Below, in pieces: positions 55,540 to 64,000 of a DNA stretch of 64,000 nucleotides. Origin of the DNA: Fremontodendron californicum (Eukaryota > Streptophyta > Magnoliopsida > Malvales > Malvaceae); contig JAULJL010000018.1 in assembly GCA_030761205.1 (NCBI GenBank), positions 10,064,501-10,128,500 on the forward strand, read 5' to 3'. The notes below the pieces were generated by a model that was given only the letters and a program-made list of their open reading frames with translations, was not told where the DNA came from and did no database searches. Position 1 is the first letter of the stretch. Every line of letters starts with the position of its first letter. The position numbers were made by a program, and so were the translations under genes.

Positions 55540-56898
55540 TCAAATAAGTAATGTTGTATGATACAACATGTACTGGCGGAGCCTACGAGTAGTCCAAGCT
55601 AGTGCACAACACACATTTTCTACTGTAGAGTATTTGGCCTCGTAATCGGTGAACTTTTTACTCAAGTAGTAAATGGCATGCTGTTTTTTACTTGTCTCAT
55701 CTTGTTGTCCCAATACACATCCCATGGACTTCTCATGTACTACCAAATACAAAACAAGTGACCTTCCCGGAGTGGGCGGTACCAACACCGGTGGGTTGAT
55801 AAGATACTCTTTCACTTTATCGAATGCTGCTTGGCACTCTTCGCCCCATTCACCCGGGTCTCGTTTCCTGAGGAGTCTGAAAATCGGATCACATTTGGCA
55901 GTGAGTTGGGAAATAAAACGGGCAATGTAATTCAGTCTTCCCAGAAATCCTCTTACTTCTTTCTGTGTCCGGGGTGGGGATAAGTTCTGGATGGCGTGTA
56001 TCTTGTCAGGGTCTACTTCGATTCCTTTCTCATTAACGATAAAGCCTAGTAGTTTGTCGGATGTTACACCGAACGTGCATTTGGCGGGATTGAGCTTAAG
56101 CTGGAACTTTTTTAACCGACCGAACAACTTTCTCAAATTAACCACATGGTCTTCATCTTCACGTGACTTTGCGATCATATTGTCGACATAAATTTTTACT
56201 TCTTTGTGCATCATATCAGGGAAGAGGGTCACCATTGCTCTCTGGTAAGTCGCACCGGCATTCTTTAGCCGAAATGGCATAACTTTATAACAAAAAGTCT
56301 CCCACATGATCACAAATATGGTTTTTTCCATGTCTTCTTGTGCCATCTTGATTTGGTTATAGCCCGAAAATCCATCCATAAATGAGAACAATGAGTGTCT
56401 GGTGGTATTATCCACCAAGGTGTCGATATGGGGTAATGGAAAACTATCTTTCGGACTAGCTCTGTTTAGGTCCCGATAATCGACACACATCCGTACTTTC
56501 CCTTCTTTCTTCGGGACTGGGACTATGTTCGCCATCCATTCCGGATGCTTGGCGACTTTCAAAAATCTTGCGTCGAACTGTTTTTTTACTTCTTCTTTGA
56601 CTTTTAGGAGCATTTCAGGCTTCATTCGTCTCAACTTTTGTTTCACTGGTTTGCATTCTGGCCCTAAGGGCAAACGGTGCACCACGATATTCGTATCAAG
56701 CCCTGGCATGTTTTGATAGAACCATGCGAACACATCCGCATATTCATGGAGCAGTTCTGTCAATTTTATTTTTGTCACTGAAAATGAAGTGCCGATTTTT
56801 ATTTCCTTCTTATCATTCTCATTTCCCATATTAACAAACTCCGTTATCTCTTGATAAGGCATAATTTGTTTTTCTTCTGACTCTATTAATCTCAACAA
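55540..56898 (-). pseudogene. Reverse transcriptase and first RNase H of the Ogre-type element
   Basis: A 452-codon open stretch: RRMKPEMLLKVKEEVKKQFD, NIVPVPKKEGKVRMCVDYRD, SFMDGFSGYNQIKMA (motif A Asp kept), CYKVMPFRLKNAGATYQRAM, then KIYVDNMIAKS. The YVDD box is YVDN because the second Asp codon is AAT (56179-56181), which should abolish catalysis. The thumb (LLGFIVNEKGIEVDPDKI) and connection follow, then the first RNase H start (LVLYLVVHEKSMGCVLGQQ, KFTDYEAKYSTVEN). It ends at 55540 in TTLLI. Upstream frame linkage (YDLPPDLLRLIESEE) needs a frame change from the exon before it. Confidence 0.9.
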
Positions 56899-57020
56899 GT
56901 CAGGAGGTAAGTCATAGTTTCAGCAATCTCTTCGTCGTCAATTTCATCGACGTCAATACATTTCTCAAAATTGATTTTCGAACCATCGATGAGATTTTTT
57001 TCGCATTCATTAATAGAAGA

Positions 57021-57220
57021 CCTGGAAAGGTGGAAGCAAAAGAATATAGATATTTGTATAGAAGCAAAATAGAAAGGATGAACAAAAAGAAGTGGCAAAT
57101 GAAATGAAACAAAATGCATCATGGTTTGTCATTCATTAAAACGATAATTTCATAAAAAGAGCCCATGCACAAAAAGAAACTTTCATAACACTCTTGGGCA
57201 GAAGTGTTTGAAGACTTAGT
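57021..57220 (-). other. Putative Ogre intron between protease and RT regions
   Basis: After the G-patch frame stops near 57224 (minus strand) comes an AT-rich stretch. It has a pyrimidine-rich end, TTTGCTTCCACCTTTCCAG, at about 57040-57022, giving a good splice acceptor at 57021. The exon resumes SINECEKNLIDGSKINFEK and CIDVDEIDDEEIAE. Ogre elements in other plants are known to splice an intron here. The donor is not certain. Confidence 0.5.
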
Positions 57221-57223
57221 TTG

Positions 57224-57766
57224 TTAATCAGAAATAGACCTAAATATAGCTGGTAAGTCTATAGCATGCCAATTCTTCAATTCAAATCCTAGGGGGCACG
57301 GGTAGATGGTCTCTTTCTCTGTTTTTCTTCCCTTTTCTTTCTCTTGTTCTAGCATCTGGATGCAGAATTCCGCAAACATTCCTTCCAAAATCAGGACAGG
57401 CTTGGTTCCAACTAGTGAATCGGAAAAAATAAAACCTGCCGATCGAAATGTCTCATAGAGGTGGGGGATATAGATCCTTCGAGTCTCTATCTCATGACTC
57501 TTTAGTCTTGCAAGCCTCTTTTCTTTCCTTTCTCTTATCATTCTCTCTTTGTCTTCTCTAGTTGGCTTATATCCCAAACCAAACTTGTCTCCTTTTCCAA
57601 TCACACTTATCCACATTCGGATTCCTTGTAGGTCCTTTCCTAGGCTGGCCCCGGCTCGACAACCTTTTCCAACCACCTGAACAAGGCTGTTTTGAGTGAC
57701 GTAAGATAAATGAGGCACAGGTATCTTAGAACCTTTTCCTACAAATGTGGCGTTAACAAACTCCAA
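57224..57766 (-). pseudogene. G-patch segment downstream of the Ogre protease
   Basis: Reads MEFVNATFVGKGSKIPVPHL, QNSLVQVVGKGCRAGASLGK, DLQGIRMWISVIGKGDKFG and LGYKPTREDKERM. The spacing of G, G, LGK-QGI and GLGY is that of a G-patch, a glycine-rich motif that binds nucleic acid or DEAH helicases, and which some retroviral proteases also carry. The usual aromatic residue before the second glycine (GFGLGK type) is Ala-Ser here. A basic region (RMIRERKEKRLARLK) and an acidic-basic tail follow. Possibly still open over its 180 codons, but the upstream frame joins it through a shift near 57770. Confidence 0.7.
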
Positions 57767-57888
57767 GGTTCAAAAAGAGCATTCCCATTCTTCTTCAGCA
57801 GCCTCTATGTAGGGGATACTCGAGGGTTTCGATACAATCAAGTCTTCTTCCCCTTCCACAATTATTACTTGTTCCTCAACTCTGAATT

Positions 57889-58440
57889 TTACCTTCTGAT
57901 GTAGAGTGGATGGAATAGCACCAGCCATGTGAATTCAGGGTCTTCCAACAAGAGATTGTACGAGGGGATGATATCCATAACCTGGAAGGTGATATCAAAT
58001 GTGCAAGGGCCAATCTGCATTGTTAAATCGATCTGTCCCACCACCTGTCTACGGGTCCCATCAAATGCCCGTACTATCATATGACTGTTGTTCATGTGGG
58101 ACATATTGATAGGCAATTTGACCAGCATAGTCATAGGCATGACATTTAATGCGGAACCATTATAGATAAGCACTTTTGCAATGATATGGCTTTTGCACCG
58201 AGCGATGATATGGAGGGCTTTGGTACTGCATGTCCCTAATGGCGGGATTTCTTCATCACTGAAAGCTATGAAATTATTGACAGCCACATTTCCTACTACT
58301 TGATCGAACTTTTCTACAGATACGTCATGAGCTATGTATGCCTCATTTAGTACTTTTAAGAGGGCCCTTCGGTGGGATTCTGAATTTGTCAGCAATTCCA
58401 AGATGGAAATACGAGCTGGTGAGCACTTTAACTGTTCCAC
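57889..58440 (-). pseudogene. Aspartic protease of the Ogre-type element
   Basis: SILELLTNSESHRRALLKVL, GNVAVNNFIAFSDEEIPPLG, HIIAKVLIYNGSALNVMP. In the last block the catalytic Asp of D-N-G-S is Tyr (codon 58162-58164). Then NMSHMNNSHMIVRAFDGTRR, QVVGQIDLTMQIGPCTFDI and MDIIPSYNLLLEDPEF, where GRPW is usual. Two key motifs are thus altered and activity is not expected. Confidence 0.85.
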
Positions 58441-58496
58441 CGCGCTATATTCACTGTGGTTGATAAATTTGAGTTACTCACAGGCTTCCTCCTCTG

Positions 58497-60949
58497 TTAC
58501 TGGCTTGTTCTTTCTTTGCTCGACTTCGTTTTTCGGGATAGTCTTTTCTTCATCAATTTAGCTTTCCCTTTTCTGGCAATTTCTATTGCTTCAGGTGTAT
58601 AGCATCTCCCGCTTCTTGTAAAACCTCCAATACCGGCAATGTCTACTGCAGCCGTAGAAATATTAAGTACTAGTGTATTATAATTAGATTCTGGCGATAT
58701 AACTTCACCGTCGTATTTCCAGGGCACAGTCTTACCATTCCTTCGTGCAAAAAGGCCTAGTACTTCAATAGTTACTATCGGCTTTGATACCCTCGGTGTT
58801 TCTTTCACTAGCGGGTTCTGGGTTTCTTCATAGTAGATGACTAATAGCTTTGGCTTGACCCATTCAGTAGCCTTTGGTGTTTCCTCAATCACCACATCCA
58901 TTGATTCTTTTTCCCGTTCTGTGGAGAATTCTGCTACACCGATATCCATCATCTTTTCAATTTTATCCTGAAAATCGGAGCATTGGTCGATAGCATTTCC
59001 TACCAAGCCCCTGTGATACCTACAGAAGTATCCATTGTCTGATTCCAACCTTACAATTTTTCGCCCCATGTTGATTGGTCTATACAGCCCCATTTTAATC
59101 ATAGTATCCAACACTTCTCCCATATGAGTCCGGACGTCCTTAACCCTGGACAAAATCCGGCACCCTTTTCCTTCCACTATTGCATTCACTATCATTTTTC
59201 CATGATCAGGTAAGTGATTTGCAGTGACGTTAGGCTCTCCCTTGGTTGTGAAATTTAGATAACCAGTCCTGATTAAGCTTTGCACCTTGTGTTTAAAGGC
59301 AGTGCAATTCTCTAGAGAATGACCCGGGTTGCCTCCGTGATAATCACAATTCACGTTTGGGTCGTACGACCTTGGATATAAGGGTTTCATGGGTTCAAGG
59401 AACACGGGTGCTACTAAGTGATTTTGGATTAGCTTGGGGAAGAGTTGGGTGTATGTCATGGGAATGGGGTCGAACGGGGGTCTTGGTTGAAACTGTTGGG
59501 GTCCCCTTTGGTTAGTCCCTACGTTGTTGATTGGATTGGCTGGGTTAAGAACAGGCGTAGGGGTTGTGTATACGGGCGCTGGCATGGGTGATGGTGAATA
59601 TACTGGCATCGACGGTCGATAGCTCATCGGTATTGGGACTGTGTAGGAGGATATAGGTAGGGGTTAGGTGAGTAACTATAGGGTTGGTTTGTAGGGAAAG
59701 GGGTAAAATTTCGTGGTGGCCGACTCTCATACGAAACGGCCTGTACTTCTCCTTCTTTCTTCTTTATCACGTCTATCTTCTTGAAATTTGCTATTTCAAC
59801 TCCTTCAATCTTGCCGCTCTTTATAGCGTTTTCTATCATTTCGTCGGAAATGACCATTTCGGCAAAATTTTTGGTAGCATTACCAACCAGCCTGTCATAA
59901 TATGGCCCTTGCAATGTGTTGATAAACAACACGGTAGTTTCTTTTTCAGTGAGGGGTGGTTGCACTTGAGCCGCTATATCTCTCTATTTCTGGGCGTATT
60001 CTTTGAAACCTTCTCTTGTCTTCTTCTCCATGTTCTGTAAGGATAACCTATCAGGTGCCATGTTAGCCATGTGCTTGTACTGGGTTAGAAAAGCTCTTGC
60101 CAGATCTGTCCAAGTATGAATGCGACCACGATCTAGTTGGTTGTACCACCTCGCGGCTGATCCTTTCAGACTATCTTGAAAACAGTGGATCAATAATTTA
60201 TCGTTATGAGTATGCCCAGCCATTTTGCGACAGAACATTGTGATGTGAAATGAAGGGCACTTGGTCCCATCGTACTTTTCAAATTCTGGAACTTTGAACT
60301 TTGATGATATTATCAAATCTGGAACCAAACTTAGTTCACTTGCATCAACTTTCCCGAAGACGTCCATCCCTTCTATTGCCTTGAGTCTCTCTTCTAGCAT
60401 ATCATATTTATGCTCCGTCCTGGTGTCCTCCACATGCTCTATCACACTTTTCCTCAATTTTTCTTGCTCTATGAGGTCATCTAAGTTTGGGACGTTAACT
60501 GGGTTTGAAGAATTAGTCACTGAGTTGGATGCAAACTGTCATTGGCCTTACTGGCCTATGGGACCTGTGTGTTGACGTAAACAATAGGGTTGTCCTTCCA
60601 CTAGAGGTTCTCTTTGTGGATGCCCATCTTGCGATGTTTGGGTGCGGGTCGGAGTAAAATCCAATGGCTATAGAGGATTTTCGTCGTTTCTTTCTCGGGG
60701 TCAGAGTCCTTCCCTTACACTTGAGTTTTCAGTTTTCCCTTTTCCCCCAGTCAGACTCATCATCATTTCCATCATCTTAGCCATTTGTTCATGTGATTCT
60801 TCTTGTGACCTTGCAATCTGTTCTCGTGTTTCTTGTTGGGACCTGGCCAATTGTTCTTTTGCTTCAATTTAGGACCTGGCCAATTGGTCTTGCAACTCTC
60901 TCTGTAGTTTTTCTATTCGTTTAATTCGCGTTGTTTGCTCACTTTCCAT
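58497..60949 (-). pseudogene. gag of the Ogre-type element
   Basis: Begins MESEQTTRIKRIEKLQRELQ at 60949, a coiled coil of REQIARSQEE-type repeats with early stops. The capsid domain (60520-59984) has FKVPEFEKYDGTKCPSFHI, FQDSLKGSAARWYNQLDRGR and LARAFLTQYKHMANMAPDR. A TAG at 59984-59986 stands where a Trp is usual before RDIAAQVQPPLTEKE. A Pro-rich part (59627-59400) is followed by two knuckle-like motifs, CDYHGGNPGHSLENCTAFK and CRYHRGLVGNAIDQCSDFQ, and a long tail to 58497. Two Cys-His motifs are usual for this group. Confidence 0.85.
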
Positions 60950-61275
60950 GGTTTTTGTTTTAAACCTAGTATTATACTGGTCAGAGGATTGATTTGATCT
61001 TTCCGGCAATCTGGTTGTGCTTGAAACCACTGTGAATTATTTTAGTTATGATTAGTGTATGCTATTTTCAAAAGGGATTTTAAATTATTGGCGCGATATC
61101 AAAACCTTTTTTTTTTATTCATGACTTGCCAGGTCTTTTCGTGAGTAGATATGTATATATGTATGCGTGTAACACGAGTTAATGATGTTTATTGAATGAA
61201 ATGAATGCATTTGAGAGGTGTTTGCTCTAATATAATTTTCAAAAGGCAGATTCTCGTTGATCCCACAGTACATTT

Positions 61276-63408
61276 TCACCTTTGATTAATCATCCTAGAG
61301 TTGTAGCCATAAAAATATTTGACTTGCTCATATTGATCTTTCGCCTCTTCTAGAAAGCTAAGCAGACGTTGTCCATACTTCTCAGTGGGATTGACTTCTT
61401 GTATCAGCACCTCCACTCGTTCCACCATTTCCCTTACTTTGCTTACTGCTTTGCAAACTTGTGTAGCCAAATGTTTTATGTATTGTTGCCTTCCCAAACT
61501 TTCAGCCTTCCATCTCACACTAGCATCTATTGCCAAATCACATGTGTAAATCCAATCCGCCTCTCTGTCTTTCCATTCCCTCATAATTTCATCCATATGA
61601 TTCCTCTGGTTGTGCAATTGTTGTTCCAAATGCTAAGTTAGTTGCCAGAGAGACTCCCTTTCTTCTTGTAATTTTGAGCACTTGTCTTTCTCACCCTTTA
61701 GCTTGGTTTTTAACCCCACCAACTTTGCGGTGATCGAAGAATACATATTTTCCCATTTTTGTCTTTCATGGAAAGATTTAGCAATTTTCCCTTCATTTTC
61801 TTGTGCCTTATGTTTCCATCGTTCTACTTCTTTCTGGAGCTCTTTTTCACGTCTGTGAGATGACCCGAGGATGTTTTCGATCTTCATATCTGATCGTAGC
61901 TTCTTAGTTTCTAAGTGTAGATTGTTCAGATCCGATTGGGCTGTGTCACGTTCCCTGAAGATATTTTGATTTCTGACTTCTTGTATTTCTGCCTTATCCT
62001 TCCAATTCTCCATTTCTTCCTGGAGCCTTCGATGTTCTTGCTTCATTTTCTCTTTCGATCTTGAATTCTTCCTTAGCGATCTCGAATTCTGTGATTTCTC
62101 TTGGCTGTGAAGAAATTGGTTGGGGTGGGACTCCCCCTGGAAGTATAACCGAATCTTTAACTCGGTTGGCTTTCCATAGCAAATACTGTGGAGCGACACT
62201 ATCACTAAGAGCTCATAGCCTCATTCTCCGAGTATCTTTCCATGCTCGAATTATCTGCTCGACCCTTTTTGACACTGGCTCCCCATAATAAAATTCTACT
62301 CGAACGAGCCCATGAGTCACTGGGATAAACTGTTTAGTTCCATATTGCCTTTGCACCATAAGCGGAGCATAACTCACGACCCCCCATGGACCCAAGAGTT
62401 GTACCCATGGTTCCCCGCAACGGTATAACATTGGCATAGAGGGAATCCATGGTGCCATCCATTTTACTTGCTTGCTAGTAAGGGTCTGGAAAAATGCCAC
62501 CCAATCTCTTTTGTTTTTGCGCTTCGGCCACTTGCTTTTGCAAAATTCCTGAATCGGGGCTCCACCCTGCAAATAAGGTTTTGTAAAGGAGCTTTTCTCA
62601 CACTCGAAATGACTTTGAAGCCATACATATAGCAGCTGAGCACACCCTATGAAACGTCCACCCCATTTCCTTCGGCAAAAGTTCAATGATCTTATGGTCT
62701 CTGCCAAGATTGCTGATGATGGATTGCTATTGTTCTCGACCTGCTCAAAGAAATTCACTACTATTGCTTCGATGTGCCCCAAAACCTTTGGAAAGATTAT
62801 CATCCCATATATAGCCAGAGCGAAAGCAGTCATTCCTTTTTCTTCGTCCAAATGTCTTTCGATGAATGCTTTGAGGAAGTCCCAAGGTAGGCAAATATGT
62901 TCTCCTTTGCGTCTCAAGTTGGAATCTCCTACTTTAATCCCAAGGATTTTAGTTAACTTTTTGCAAAGTCTGAACTTCAGCTTTCTAACATATACTTTAT
63001 ATGGACATTGGAGCTCTATCCCAAGTAAGACTGGGTATTCTTCAATGGTTGGGGTCATGTCCTCTCTATTGAAAGTAAAGCATCTGTATGACGGATCTCA
63101 AAAATAGATTGCTGCCTGATTAGCGATTCTTCTATCATCATCGAGATAAGCAAGGCTATCTGCCCATATTTTTAAGAGAATCTCATCTTTCTTTCTTTAC
63201 TCACTTGTTCCCAGATTTTTGCCAAACTTGTCAAGTCATTCTGTGAAACATCTAGGTTTATCTTTTCAGGCAGAGTTGATACAAAACCGGCCGTCAAACA
63301 ATCCCCTTCTTCTTGCTGAGTTTTTTCAGACCAAATCCGTACCTCCATAGGTGATTCGCATGTGACATTCACGAATGAGGCGCAAACCCGACGTTCAGTG
63401 GATTCCAC
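61276..63408 (-). pseudogene. ORF1 (leader-side) of the Ogre-type element, DUF7745-like plus coiled coil
   Basis: Ogre elements carry an ORF of unknown function before gag. It starts MESTERRVCASFVNVTCESP at 63408 and breaks near 63172. The main domain (63058-62213, 281 aa) reads MTPTIEEYPVLLGIELQCP, HICLPWDFLKAFIERHLDEE, GMTAFALAIYGMIIFPKVLG, FCRRKWGGRFIGCAQLLYVW, WMAPWIPSMPMLYRCGEPW, VSYAPLMVQRQYGTKQFIP, WKDTRRMR. This is the pattern of DUF7745 proteins in plants. After a shift near 62210 comes a long coiled-coil part (62100-61633, EKELQKEVERWKHKAQENEG), then 61629-61276 (ATQVCKAVSKVREMVERVE). The function is not known. Confidence 0.75.
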
Positions 63409-64000
63409 GAGAATTTACGATCGAATAATGTATTGAAGCAAACACCTCGTTATGGGATGCTAATGATGCCAATGATAATGATGTGGGAAGAAGACAACCA
63501 CAAGAAAACAGAATCTGTTAGTATAAATATATATATATATATACAGATATAATAACAAAATAAGGTTCCGGAGAAAAATCGAATTTCCTTCAACCAATCA
63601 TACGACTTTCTAAGTTTCGTTATATGCTGGGTTCGGATTTCATATATCTAAAAGGTTCCCAAATTGTTCCTTACTACTATCCGAAATGGACTAGTAAGGC
63701 AACCCGATCCTTGCCTATTGTAGGCCATGAACGAAAAGGGTTCAATTCGAGTGAGAGTATTTTCCAGGCTTGTGCGTAGATTATTATCTCACGAAAGCAT
63801 GGCACTTTACACCCCGAGAGTGTTTCGCTAGCCTATGCGAAGGTATTACCTCACGAGAGCTAGGTACTTTACTCCCTCCTAAAAGGAAAAAACTCGGGTA
63901 TAGAGCTCATGTATGAAATGCGTATTTTAGTGTGTGAGATGGCCCGGATGCCCCGAATAATTTAATACACACGGAAAGATGCAAATAATCAAAAACAATT
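63409..64000 (-). other. Leader of the Ogre-type element (5' LTR not reached)
   Basis: No coding domain. An (AT)n run lies at about 63525-63542. Two imperfect 63-base units start with GAGAGT at 63753 and 63816 and share TATTACCTCACGA and ACTTTAC phrases. Neither a primer site nor the LTR end matching 49106 is present, so both lie beyond the window. Confidence 0.6.

Larger units (their letters stand above)
49106..64000 (-). mobile_element. Ogre-type Ty3/gypsy retrotransposon, 5' end beyond the window
   Basis: Minus-strand order: leader (64000-63409), ORF1 (63408-61276), gag (60949-58497), protease (58440-57889), G-patch segment (57766-57224), putative intron (about 57220-57021), RT/RNase H (56898-about 55540), second RNase H (about 55400-54820), integrase (54763-53591), a long 3' untranslated region with a 40-bp hairpin array, polypurine tract and a 2.5-kb 3' LTR. 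The large size, the ORF before gag and an intron between protease and RT are known Ogre traits. At least 15 kb are visible and the 5' LTR is not included. Confidence 0.88.

Overview
The window is from a plant nuclear genome, most likely a core eudicot. A rosid, perhaps Malvaceae-like, would fit the Ogre-type element, but I hold that loosely. Evidence: plant-only families (SABATH methyltransferase, chloroplast J8 co-chaperone, F-box/LRR/FBD), GT-AG introns, very AT-rich spacers and dense plant transposons. Only one host gene looks intact (the J8-like J-protein, minus strand, 10060-11223). Two host-derived loci are broken: a SABATH methyltransferase split by a hAT transposon (625-3352) and an F-box/FBD gene with frameshifts and a stop (38589-40226). 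No rRNA gene, tRNA gene or CRISPR array was seen.

Layout. 1-9120 holds DNA transposons: a 1.87 kb hAT-type element with perfect 12-bp terminal inverted repeats and 8-bp target duplications inside the SABATH exon, itself carrying a nested 253-bp hAT MITE; a Harbinger-like MITE; and two adjacent long-inverted-repeat (fold-back, Mutator-like) elements, the first with a perfect 9-bp target duplication. 9120-18937 holds the J8 gene and AT-rich spacer with decayed MITEs.

18943-36434 is one Ty3/gypsy Tat-lineage element on the minus strand: about 0.5-kb LTRs, target duplication ACATT, gag-protease-RT-RNase H-integrase, a 71-bp tandem array, and an opposite-strand extra gene that has its own TATA box. 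A 6.1-kb Athila-like element without pol (22057-28156, 1.5-kb LTRs) is inserted into that antisense gene. LTR divergence, counted by eye, agrees with the nesting order.

36440-49105 has spacer, the F-box pseudogene, a decayed MULE transposase with a convergent GRF zinc-finger remnant, three MITEs and a plant L1-type LINE. The LINE is cut by the 3' LTR of a second Tat-lineage element of Ogre type (49106 to beyond 64000, minus strand). The Ogre has a 2.5-kb LTR with internal repeats, a 40-bp hairpin tandem array, integrase, RNase H, RT, a putative intron, a G-patch segment, protease, gag and a leader-side ORF1 with a DUF7745-like domain and coiled coils.

All the large retroelements are dead. 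Catalytic acidic residues are replaced in protease, RT, RNase H or integrase, and both Tat-lineage integrases carry the same Trp-to-TGA stop just before the first catalytic Asp. The most interesting signals are the antisense gene with its own promoter, the two element-borne tandem arrays, the G-patch next to the protease, and the fold-back pair.
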